Of a stretch of DNA of 64,000 bases, positions 23,401-33,318 are shown one piece after another (the first letter of the stretch is position 1; each line of letters begins with the position of its first letter). The translations under genes were made by a program, and so were the position numbers. The notes beneath the pieces were generated by a model, which was given only the letters and a program-made list of their open reading frames with translations, ran no database searches and was not told where the DNA came from. Origin of the DNA: Margaritispora aquatica (taxonomy: Eukaryota > Ascomycota > Leotiomycetes > Helotiales > Discinellaceae); assembly GCA_007644065.1 (NCBI GenBank), contig VJWN01000035.1, forward strand, positions 124,001-188,000, written 5' to 3'.

Positions 23401-23795
23401 TGAATCCAAATGCTCTGTTGCCAACACGCTCGCTTAAATTTTCTGGTCAGATACCCCTTTTCCAAGCTTTTACCAAGCCTCGCCAAGGAGGCAACTACTG
23501 GTGGAATCGATTGGCACCCATTTATCAGGTCTTGGTATCGTACCCCAGATTCTCCGTTTGCCTGTTGGCCAGTGAAATCTGTTGTGGGAAATATTTCGGG
23601 CCCGAAAAGTCAATTTGTTCTTTTTGATCACTTCGTGAATGGGATGCTGGAAATGACTTTGAACCAGGTTTTGATCAAGAATTATTCCATCATCAGATTA
23701 TATAAAGGATCCGAATAACACAAAAAGAGGACACTGTCAAATCACACAAGAAATCTGCCAAGAAGACCCTTCCTGTTGATCAATTAACTTCATCA
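17471..23795. other. 6.3 kb gene-poor region upstream of the regulator
   Basis: No accepted gene between the regulator start and the pectate lyase. It holds microsatellites: TGTCTG units at about 18268-18297, a (T)GCAAGT repeat at about 18348-18391 and (GTAT)n with GTCT at 19010-19042. Palindromic TACAGTACTGT-type motifs occur at about 18050-18061, 19003-19013 and 19331-19341, with a further copy at 22494. A run of nine C with a doubled CTCAAAGAGGC follows near 22585-22615. Such size is unusual here and suggests a complex promoter, long leader or lncRNA. A coding-like minus-strand relic near 23.2-23.6 kb is listed separately. Confidence 0.45.
23244..23620 (-). pseudogene. Possible coding relic, family unknown
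   Basis: One minus-strand frame is open from about 23605 to 23244 and reads protein-like (VVASLARLGKSLEKGYLTRK, IWIQPIRQTACDTLDSMMIT, HFIYDKVFLAGTVLGKTLRV), ending DEEVLDFRKGS then stop. A neighbouring frame upstream also looks coding (IDFSGPKYFPQQISLANRQT) but is one base out of phase, so a frameshift may separate them. No start codon or known domain seen. It may be a gene fragment or chance. Confidence 0.25.
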
Positions 23796-25083
23796 TGGTT
23801 TCCAAGCTTTCTGCCAGTCTGGTGCTCCTCGCTCTCGCTTCACAAGTGACTGCCCAAAATGCAGCCTACGCACAGTGCGGAGGGTAAGCGAGACGCTTAG
23901 CTTACCTTCATGGCCCAACTAATGATCGCAGTATCAACTTCACTGGCTCTACCACGGCCTGTGTCAGTGGATACACCTGTCAGTACCAGAATGACTTTTA
24001 CTCCCAATGCGTGCCAGGTGTTGCCGCCACTACAGCCAAGACGACATCGACTTCAACCAAGAAGACAACATCATCGTCCAGCACCAAGTCTTCCAGTACG
24101 CTCAAGACGTCCACAACAACCGCCAAGACTTCCACAACAACTGCGAAGACTTCGTCTACAACCAAGGCGACCACGGCCCCTGTCGCTAGCGGGATTGTGA
24201 CTCCCACCAAAGCGACCTCCGTCTTCCCATCGGCTACTGGAGAGACCATGCTCCCCTCTGCCACCGTGATCTCGGGTGTCTTTGATGGTAAGATGGCAAG
24301 ATGGCACCGTACCAGTGCGGATGTCTGCCAAGGACAGACCGAAACTGGCGAGGCCGACACAATTTTCATTCTTGAGGATGGTGCTACTCTCGCCAACGTA
24401 ATGTAAGCGCTGCCCTCAGGAAACTTTTTTCTTGAAAGCAACCCGCATCCAGCTAGAACTGTGGTGACGTCAAATGCTAACTTGTGTTCGTTTCTTAGCA
24501 TCGGCAAGAACCAAGCCGAGGGTGTTCACTGCCGTGGTACTTGCACTTTGATCAACGTCTGGCACGAGGAGGTCTGCGAGGACGCCATGACCTTCAAGCA
24601 AGCCAGCGGTACCAGCTACGTGTACGGAGGTGGTGCTCGCAATGCCGAGGACAAGATCATGCAGTTTAACGGACGAGGAACGGTCGTCGTCAAGTATTTC
24701 TATGTAAGTCATTATCAGAACTCCTCAACAAAAAATATCTAATTTTACTAGGCTCTCAACTTCGGCAAAGTCATGCGCCACTGTGGTAACTGCAGCAACA
24801 ACGGTGGCCCAAGACGAAGCACATTCGAGGGCATCATTGCGTCTGGTGGAGGTGTTGTTGTTGGTATTAACACCAACTTTGGTGGTGAGTCTTTCTTGCT
24901 CAATAGGGGTTGAATTCATGGGCTGACGTTTTAGATACTGCTTCATTGGATAACAGCTGCCTTCTCGATGGTACTAAGTATGGCAGTCGCTACACTGGCG
25001 TGCAATCAGGCACTGAGCCAACGAAGATTGGCTCCTGCCCTGACACCGCTTGTCCAGAGTCGAATATCGTGAGCAGCTGCTAG
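23796..25083 (+). CDS. Secreted pectate lyase PL3 with N-terminal CBM1
   Basis: Secreted enzyme that cleaves polygalacturonate by beta-elimination in a Ca2+-dependent way. Five exons; introns at 23884-23931, 24403-24498, 24704-24751 and 24895-24934 give 351 residues. Signal peptide MVSKLSASLVLLALASQVTA. Residues about 21-57 form a CBM1 cellulose-binding module (YAQCGG, then CVSGYTCQYQNDFYSQC). A Thr/Ser/Lys linker to about 120 has repeated KTSTTTA units. The PL3 parallel beta-helix follows: FILEDGATLANV, NQAEGVHCRGTC, NVWHEEVCEDAMTFK, NFGKVMRHCGNC and a C-terminal disulfide-rich tail. CBM1 on a pectate lyase is a known but minority arrangement. All family blocks are present, so activity is expected. 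It probably responds to plant-wall inducers. Confidence 0.9.
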
Positions 25084-25409
25084 AGAGTAGAGTAGCAAAG
25101 CTTTCGATTGGCTGTCTCGTAGTTAACAATAGTGCTCTGCTGATGGGTGTTCACAATTGTAGATAGTTTGTATCTTAGTCCTAGATAGTAGATATTGTAG
25201 ATATTTCAGAGGAACATCGAACTAAGTAGGACAAAGGAAGGTGGGTTGAGAAATTGGAATTCGCTCTCTCATTTAAATACATATAAATACTACAACATTA
25301 AAATTAAGAATGGTCCAAACCAAAAATGATTCTCTCATCGTTGCAATCCAAAGCTCCTCTGATCTGATTGACACGGCAAATAGATCATTTTCCGCGCATG
25401 ACCACGAGC
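25084..25409. other. Convergent intergenic region
   Basis: 325 bases between two genes that face each other (pectate lyase and subtilisin-like protein). It must hold both 3' ends. AATAAA-like AT-rich sequence lies near 25272-25310. No gene seen. Confidence 0.35.
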
Positions 25410-27089
25410 TCAAGGATTCAAACATGCCACATTCGCCGGAACAACATTTCCCATAGGATCAAATCCATAAGGAGCAACGTACAAATCCATAATACTGAAC
25501 TTAACTAGATTAAATTTCGCAACACCCGTCTTCGCAATGACATAAGCCGCGAGACCAGCCACAAAGCCCGCAGCTGTGTACACAACAGGTTAGCATAATT
25601 CGTCCAAACCCCCATCACTTGACCAGTACTCACCTGGTACCGTCCCACTCAACAAGGCCGTAGCACTTGTACCTCCGATAGTTGCACTGAGTATCAACTC
25701 TCCAGGCGCACTGATATCAACCCAATACCCGTGGTTTGCCCACCATGGCTTACTAAGATCGCCTGTCATCGCAGTCACAGAAAAAGCAGTCGAGGACGAT
25801 GGGGAGTAGTTAAGCGAGCTGTCACCATTGTCGCCCGCGGGAGTAATGATGGTTATTTCGTAGAGATTGAGGGTTTTCTTGACGAATGCATTGAGCGCTT
25901 GGGAAATTGGCTCCTGATCCGAGATAATCATTACAGACTTTGAGGCAACACCTTTTGCTTGTGCATCAAGGGCGGCTAGGATGTGTCAGCTGGTAGATTG
26001 AAATGAATGGGTGAGAGAAATGCTACCCCAGTTTATTCCGGCCATGACTTGAGATGTGGTACCGACGCCATTGGAGCCAAAGACTTTAACTGCAACAGGA
26101 ATGGCTTTCTTTGCGATGCCGTATGTCTTGCCGGCGATGACTCCGGCAGTGTGTGTGCCACCACCATGCTCATCTTTATTCTATGACTGATGAGTATTAT
26201 CTTTGTATGAATATGAACATATCTTACAGGAGATCCAGTCACAAAATTTGCTCCCCAAACTGCACGCCCACCAAACTCCTTGAAGAATGTTAGTTGCCAA
26301 AAGGAGCCCAAACAACTTCGACTGAACGTACACTATGCCCAAGATAGATGCCAGTATCAATAACATAAACACGAACTCCACCACCAGCAGTGCTATCATA
26401 TGAAAAAGATGGATCTGGTAACAGGTAGCCATTGTCATCTCCTCGGCAATTTGAGAGCTTAGCCAGACCCCATGGAGCATTCTTTTGCACAGTAGTTCCT
26501 CGCTTGTCTAGCTTTCTTGAGCTAAAACTTCTAGAATTTTCGCTTGATTGGACTGCCGGATTTCGGGATGCCACTCCAAATTTCTCTGCGATTTCCGCGT
26601 CGGTTTTGTCTCTGGCCTCCTTCTTTGCCCCTGAATTACTGGGCTGTGGTCGACTTGCTGGTTTCACGTCACGGTAGATAACGGCATCCCGCTCCACAAA
26701 AGCGATCTGGTCAAATCACAGTTAGTGAGTGGATATGAATTGCAAGTAAATTGAAGGAAATCTTGTGGAAATATTACCAGTGGAGAATTCGTGATCATAG
26801 TCAGATCCGCATCATCAATCTCGACAGCATACCCCACGGAAACATCCGTCCCATTGGTTCCCGCACTTGAAAGGCTGTAGACTTGATGAATGCCTTGCTT
26901 GTTCCTCCCCTTCGCTTTTTTGTGGATGCTTGACTCATGCTGTTTACGCAACGTTTGATCTGCATCTGCCTTGTACACAACAATGTACTTGCCTGCGATT
27001 ACATTAGTGTTGTCTCTGCGCTCATGAAATGTTGCAACAGCCTGAACTGAGACGATCAAAATCACCCAAATCAAGAATCTCATCGTCAT
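25410..27089 (-). CDS. Subtilisin-fold (S8) protein lacking catalytic Ser and His: pseudoprotease
   Basis: Six exons (introns 26707-26777, 26279-26331, 26181-26227, 25976-26026 and 25574-25633, all GT-AG) join in one clean frame of 465 residues. Signal peptide [19 protein letters not shown] is chosen over an ATG 14 codons upstream. An inhibitor-I9 prodomain ([20 protein letters not shown]) spans about 30-115, then a proteinase-K-like domain. Asp221 sits in VIDTGI as expected. The His site, normally GHGTH, reads GGGTH (Gly253). The Ser site, normally SGTSMA, reads SGTVPA (Val410). The AAGN oxyanion segment reads PAGD. Flanking folds ([21 protein letters not shown]) are kept. An open frame with loss of two catalytic residues suggests a non-catalytic secreted protein rather than simple decay. 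Confidence 0.85.
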
Positions 27090-29112
27090 CTTAGACGCTC
27101 TAGAACTTGAGAGAGTGTCCAAAAATTCCATATCTCGGGGACGACGGTGTAGTGATTGCGGGTTTTCAGTGTCTCTGACACCTGGAACATTCCGTATCAG
27201 TGGATGAGCCAGAAAAATGGAGGCTCTCTGTAAAATTCATAATCATAAAGTGGTATGTACATTTGCAGCCAATTCCGAGGACTTCTCGGCAAATGCCTTT
27301 CATTTAAAACATATTCGGTTCATGAAAGTCAAAAACGCCACATTAGTAGTCACTGGAGAAACATTTCCCCTTGGCTTTCAGCCACCATATAGGTAACGTC
27401 AAATCAAACTACAGGAATTACACAAGAGACGCAGAAGGTGTATTTACTTCTGGAGCCTGACGCCCAACTTGGAGAGGGCTTACACAATTGAAGCTGGGCG
27501 AGCGCCACCTTGGTTGGTTCCAAAAGAGCACTTCAAGGTCAAATATTAGATTTTACTATTTTGTGGTATTTATTACAAAATAGTAAAATCTTTCTCTCAC
27601 AAATAGTTATGAGGCAATATGATCCTAGTTTAGTTGGCATTTCATTAAGTGATATCTTGTACTAACGAGTTATCACCACTATGCACTCGCGTTGATCAAA
27701 AGTTTGAAATCTCCAGGGCCCGTATGGCAAAGTTGGATCCAATTATAGAGATGAGATATTCGTAAATTGTTCCCTGTAGACTTCAGACTTGCGAAAAGGC
27801 GAAGAACGGTCTGGGCCTGTTAAGAACATTCTTGCCGATCGGTCACACAACACGTTTTTGGACGATCTTGCAGCCTACTCAAACATTAACCATGAAACTG
27901 AAATCTTTGTCTCATCACCGGATTCTCATTACGGACGTATACTGCTGACATGTACTCCGTAACCGCGGGCCATTATATCACGACATAGCCCTGTAGATCC
28001 CACCAGATCATATAAGACGACAACTCTATGCCGATTGGCTAGAATACGAGAACAAGTGTAGAACACATTCGGTGTCTAACTCGGGATGAAAGACATCCTT
28101 GAATCCCGATCTGACATGAATCCTTGCAAGAGCCCCCCCAACAGCCTCAACCCCACAACAATGAAATAAGACAGTGTTTAAAATCACACCCCTGAGTAGA
28201 TGGATATAGTGAGTACCATACACGAGTCAGTTCTGTATGAAGAGGAAGTAAAGGGGCTCGAAACAAGATTTCTTGGGTGATGTTTCTTGCGAGCTTATTT
28301 AAGGTTCTGACTGTATCGGAACAGGTAGAATTGGGGTTCACACCCTTTGCTTATCATGAAGTTTTATTTAAATTACTAATTCAGTCGCAAAGACATTTTT
28401 TCTTTCGATATCTGACTGTGGGCTTAACTGAAAGTGAATAACGATGGAAAGTAGTAGACCTATTCAGAGAAAGTGGGGAAACAAAGCCCGAGAAGCAAGC
28501 GAGAGATTATGATGCCCGTTTCACAGCGAAGATCTAATGACCACTTTGCCTTGGTTTAGTTTAAAAACTGAATATTCAAATACATAAACGAAAGATATTT
28601 ATAAAAATGGGGGTTTGTACAACGACATTAACCTTATCTATAATATCTTTTCATTGTAGATAAAGGAAATGAATCTTAGGGATTGAAGACTCATAGAATG
28701 CGAGGATAAGATTCTTGAATTCAGCGTCACAAATATATATTAGCGAATGTCAAAGAAACTATGACTTTGATAAATTGCTACTCAGATCAACTATCTAGAG
28801 ATATCGAAATGATACAAGGTTAGATAAGTGACCAAGTGAAAGAAAGGAAATCTAGAGCTCTCTATGAATGTGTTTCTTCTCTTAGTATTCTTCTCTTAGT
28901 AAGGTATTTAAAGTATTGATAATTACGATCATGTGACACGTCATCCCTTTCCTCCCTGAACCATTCTATTCTACTGCATATCTTCCATTCACGTAACAGA
29001 ATATTTTGATTTATGCATTATGTCCCATTCACTCTGAAGTACATGCAGGATGACAATTCAAGGGGAGTTGTTCGATATAAAGTTAATGTCTTTCTTCGGC
29101 TTCAAAGTGAGC
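27090..29112. other. Gene-free region
   Basis: 2 kb between the subtilisin-like gene and the decayed SDR. It contains a strong hairpin-forming inverted repeat (27548-27591, listed separately). Minus-strand frames at 28026-28341 look weakly coding (TVRTLNKLARNITQEILF and, one frame over, ARIHVRSGFKDVFHPELDTE) and could be a small gene relic, but I cannot name it. The rest is AT-rich without signal. Confidence 0.35.
27548..27591. repeat. Perfect 17-base inverted repeat with 10-base loop
   Basis: Arms AGATTTTACTATTTTGT (27548-27564) and its exact complement ACAAAATAGTAAAATCT (27575-27591) flank GGTATTTATT. It could fold as a hairpin or cruciform. It may be the ends of a very short mobile element remnant or a chance AT palindrome. 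No gene depends on it visibly. Confidence 0.85.
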
Positions 29113-30450
29113 TCACCTCCACTGCAGCAGTGCTGTATCCCCTTCAACTACATTAGCATACTTCAAGCTATCTCGCCATAGCTGTCCCGTCTTCTGAGAA
29201 TAATTGGCCTCCCATTCAACGTCAGAGATTTCAGATCCATTGAGATATCTCCCGTACGGATGCTCACCCAGTGTTTTGGTGTCAAACGCAGCGTGAATCA
29301 CATCATTGGCTGATGGATGATAGGGGGTGAATCACGTGAGGAAGCAGTAGGTGAAATAGATAGGATTGAAGAGTCTGAAGAGCATCTACCGCAGCAGATA
29401 GTTCAATATATACAAATAGATTAGCACTTCATAAGGAATGCTCTTATATCATAAGGAATGCAGTAAGATTAAGAAGAGAATCAGAATAACCGACGATCAT
29501 GCATAAAAGCACGTGACCTCTAACTGACATTGGCTGATTTGCGAACCGTTCTAAACGCTCCGTTTGGCTGTATTAATACTGTCGCAGCGTGTGAGATCGC
29601 TCGGCATGGCTGCTGGACCTAATGCAAGTACTGAGATGGTGGAGAGTTTGGGATCATTTCCAAGTCGTATCGAGAGTTCACGACTATTGGCACATGCTTA
29701 GAAGCGAAGCGAAGATAATTTGGAAATTGATAACTTACAACATCATCACCTCACACAACTTGGCAGCCCCACAGCGTCTGATCTTAGCGTACATGTCATC
29801 TGGATGATCTTGCTCGGAGCTCCACAGGCCTTTTGCTAAACTCTCAGTATCTTCAGGGTCTTGGAAGATCTGCTGATATTCTTTCGATGAGTACATGTTG
29901 GCATACTCGCCGAGTGGGTTATTTGGATGCGCTGTGCTGTTGCTACGTTAGCTTTTGTCGTGTCAAGAGTGGAGAATCGTACTCATGAGTCCATGAGCCT
30001 AGGATTACAATCCTTCCGTGCTCTTGTCTATGCTTTGGAGCAGCAGTAGTGTCAACAGAAAGTGTGCAAGATAATTTGCCTGGAATGACATGTCAAACCC
30101 ATCGTGGCTGAAAGTCTGCACTGTTTGTTGCTGAAAGCTAGCGTTCAACACCAGGGACCGTATCTTAGGAAGATCGCCTTTGGCTACTCGACTGTTAATA
30201 TCTGCTGCAGTTGTGCGCACACTAGCGAGCCTTCCAAGATCTAAAGACACGAGTTCATGATAATGATTCTTCGAGTCGGCCCTTTTGAGAATCTTGCTGA
30301 CTTTGCTTTTGCTCTGAGGGCTTCGCACTGTGTACAAGCCATAGTAATGCTTAGCGAGTTCAGGACGCTGGATGATTCTGCTGACGATGGAGCTTCCCAG
30401 ACTGCCGTTTGAGCCTGTCACTAATATCGGCCCTTCGATTGTGCCTATGT
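29113..30450 (-). pseudogene. Broken short-chain dehydrogenase (SDR), interrupted by an insertion
   Basis: NAD(P)-dependent reductase of the fungal secondary-metabolism SDR type. The N-terminal part has the cofactor motif LVTGSNGSLGSSIV and LVLNASFQ; the middle has EYANMYSSKEYQQIFQDPED; then ELSIRLGNDPKLSTISVLAL with GPAAMPSDLTR, QPNGAFRTVRKSAN and the end IHAAFDTKTLGEHPYGRYLN. Damage: one base missing near 30025, shifting the frame before GRIVILGSWTH; a deletion of roughly 25 codons between PSDLTR and QPNG; a 219-base insertion after KSAN. No start codon is visible upstream of the glycine motif. It lies next to OYE and P450 relics in the same orientation, as in a former cluster. Confidence 0.85.
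29311..29529. mobile_element. Solo-LTR-like insertion inside the SDR gene
   Basis: A 219-base block starts TGATGGATGATAGGG and ends CTAACTGACA (TG...CA), flanked by the direct repeat TTGGC at 29306-29310 and 29530-29534. Removing the block and one repeat restores the SDR reading across KSAN-D-VIHAAFD, proving it is an insertion. Both ends carry a CACGTG core (at 29333 and 29512), and an internal TCATAAGGAATG occurs twice. The flanking match can be extended to CATTGGCTGAT (11 bases), so a non-LTR or MITE origin remains possible. No coding capacity. Confidence 0.7.
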
Positions 30451-30484
30451 AATGAATTTAATCTGTATACCAGTGCTGTAGTCG

Positions 30485-31448
30485 TCAGTTCAGAGCTTGA
30501 TTTTTGCGTAAGATTCTTACGTTTTCAGCTCCTACACCAAGAGTCTTAATTCCGAGATATTTGGCCATGTTTGGTGCTGTTATTTTTCGTGCAAATGCAG
30601 TTGCTTTAGCATTGTTGATACGAGAATTCAACACGACCTTATGAGGCAGCAAAGGATTTAAAACTACTGGCCGAGCTAATCCCACCAGATCACAACTATT
30701 GCCTGCAATAGCTGCTTCCATACCAAGTCGAGATCGGAATCCACCTGTTACTATCAGTGGAATATCAGGCACTTCAGATCTGACCGAGTTCGCAAAGTCA
30801 AGGAAGAAACCCTCGTATGCCTTGGTCGTTACTTTCTTCTTAGCAGCAAGACCGGTGTTGAATGTTGAATTTTCGAAGCTACCTCCATTAATCTCAAGGA
30901 AGTCGACCCCGGCATTCGAAATTGCTTTGAGTTGAGTGGTGGTATCACTTCCAGGTCCGGATAATTCGTAATCAGCAGAATTCAGTTTGATGCCCACACA
31001 AAAGTTTGGGGGTACGACAGCTCGAATAGCGCGTATGACTTCCAGCACGATCCTGATTCTTTCGTGAGCTGACCCTCCATAAGCATCCCTCCGCTCGTTA
31101 GACTTGGGCGACAGAAACTGAGCCAACAATTATCCATGAGCTGCGTGAATCTCAACTCCTGCAAATCCAGCTTCTGCTGCTAAACTTGCAGCTTCAGCGA
31201 ACCGTCGTATCACATCTCGAATATCAATCTCGGTCATCTCTCTTGGCGTACCAAAAACAAGCGAGGAGAGAATTCCAGGTATAACTCCATCACCGAGACT
31301 GAGTGGCATCGGGTTGGGAACCATAATTTTTGCGAATGGAGACTGACGACCTGGATGATTGATCTGGGCAATTGCTTTTGTGCCATTTCCAGAACAAGTT
31401 TGAGCCCAGGCTTTCCACTTTGCGAGAGTTTTCTCTCTTGGTACGGAG
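30485..31448 (-). pseudogene. Truncated, nonsense-mutated NADH:flavin oxidoreductase (old yellow enzyme family)
   Basis: FMN-binding TIM-barrel oxidoreductase piece. Visible: [34 protein letters not shown], then a TAA stop where Tyr is expected, followed in the same frame by LLAQFLSPKSNERRDAYGGS, GVDFLEINGG, IPLIVTGGFRSR and DLVGLARP. The N-terminal 80 or so residues (strand 1 and FMN loop) are missing because the piece abuts the broken P450 directly at about 31449. It is in the same orientation as its neighbours. The single stop plus truncation means no functional product. Such enzymes reduce enoyl groups in secondary-metabolite pathways. Confidence 0.85.
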
Positions 31449-32745
31449 CTATTGATTGGGGTTGCGATGCGGAGGATCGCGATACATCACTGTCTTAGTC
31501 ACAGAGACGATATCCCCTTTCTTGACCTTGATTGGGTATTGTCCGCCACGCCCTCCACCAATTGGCAGGGTTGTGTCTCGGAGACAAGAGCGGACTTGTG
31601 TAACATTGTTTGGGATCGTGCGATGAGCTGCAGTTGTTAGCAAAGTAAAACGAAAGCACTGAGGAAGAAGGGCGAACCTACTCTCATTTAGTACCCCATT
31701 GACATATTTCATGTTCCTCAAGACTTCAAAATTCAAGGGAGTGTCTCCAAGAGCAGCAAACTTCCTGCCGGACTTTCTCCCAGGCTTCGGGATGACGTGC
31801 AAGATACCAGATGCAGTTACTGATGAAGATCGATGTGGTGTCATTATTTGGTACAATGAACAAGCAGAGCTGCGATCTCAATAGCTCCTCATCTCTCAAG
31901 TTCCAGGCCATGGACCAGAGAAGATCATTTCCCTCTGGACCAACAGGAATACCTTTCTTGATGTCCTCTTCGCGTTTATTGATCTCGGCAAATGTGGATC
32001 GGATATGAGGATTAACAAACGCGTGAACCTCGTCAACGGCATCGAACCACCATCGCCAACTGAAAATCTACATGAATTTATGTGACTGTGCACGAAGACG
32101 ACCACCGCGGAGGATGGTCATCATGACCCAGGCAATTTTGGCGTGCTCAGGATTGTCCATGGAGTTCATGGATTTGCCAAAAATGAACTCACTCGTTAAA
32201 TCGTAGAACTGGTGGGACACTTAGTGAGAACTTCCTATAAATTTTGAAGAAAGAGAGAGGAAGAGACTTACCCAGCGCTGAATAAGTGGTTGACTGTTCA
32301 CGGTCACTCCGTCTTCAGGAAGGAGTTACATGAAGCAATCAGCAAATGCGGAGATGCGGTCGGTGTTGGTATACACGTCGCGCTCAAAGAATGGCTTGAT
32401 GAGCTGTTTACTGAACATCCAGTAATCACCATCAGTGGTGTTTATGCCCTTATCCGTAAATGGCATAGATCCTTTGGTGTGACGGCGAATTAGCTCAACA
32501 CTAAAATCCTTGAAGTTGGTCGCATACACAGCCTTGAGAATATCAGGTTCAATTGAGTGAATCCATCTCGTTCCGAAATAGTTGAGTGCAAATGTTTTTG
32601 GCATGCCCTTATGTAAATCGCGGAGCCATTCCAGATAACGGTCTCTCAAGGCTTTGATCTGGTTATACACAGTTCCGAGTCCGAGGTAAGGTTCGATCTG
32701 ATGGTAACATGCTACTGGCTGACACCCATCCTCTTTACTGCTACT
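31449..32745 (-). pseudogene. Truncated cytochrome P450 with stops and a frameshift
   Basis: CYP52-like or related fungal P450 remains. The N-terminal half reads [20 protein letters not shown] and [24 protein letters not shown] interrupts FADCFM/LLPEDG at 32326 and a TAG replaces Trp in KFM/IFSWRWWFD at about 32062. The I-helix [10 protein letters not shown] (an oxygen-binding-groove motif) is kept. An extra T after VRQE shifts the frame before [12 protein letters not shown]. After an intron, TLPIGGG and VMYRDP are seen, then the gene ends abruptly: the heme-binding FxxGxRxCxG region is absent. Both stops fit C-to-T or G-to-A changes in CpA/TpG steps. The break joins the OYE fragment. Confidence 0.85.
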
Positions 32746-33318
32746 ATCTGGTCCGTGGCACTAAAGCTTTGGTCAAGAGACATACTTCTCAATGTTGTAA
32801 AAGAACTGTGTTGATTGAAATAGGCTGAAAGTTTGCTTCTAAATATCTACTTAGAGTCAAATTTGGCCGATCTATATTTTTACTTTCAGGCGAGCACCTC
32901 CATTGTCTACGAAGGACATACTAATGACCCCAATACCCCACAAACCCCTTTCGATAATTTCATAAGATATACCGACCGGATTTTGGTTGTAGTTCGCCGT
33001 CTAGGATTTTCCGCGAATATTCCGTTCAATTTTCCGAACGCGGTACACCTTGCTCCTAGCGTGTAGAAAAGTGGCGGCTAAGTCCGACACAGTTCTCAGA
33101 ACCAAAGAAAAAACGAGATATATGCAGGATTATCTAATTGGAATTTGTATTCGGGAATATGGACGGGTTTGCCGAACCCACTTCACATCTATGCCTCTCG
33201 CCTAGTCCAAAGAAAGCGACTTCTCAAATTACAAATGCCATCCTTGAGGGTGGCTAGGCCACAAATTGTCCAAATCATTCTTGAAACCAAGTGATCATGT
33301 CTTCAGATCAGGTTTTGA
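32746..33318. other. Intergenic region between P450 relic and methyltransferase
   Basis: Divergent spacer. It may include the lost N-terminus of the methyltransferase, but I could not find a convincing frame. The plus-strand ORF at 32833-33066 has no recognisable content. Confidence 0.3.
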
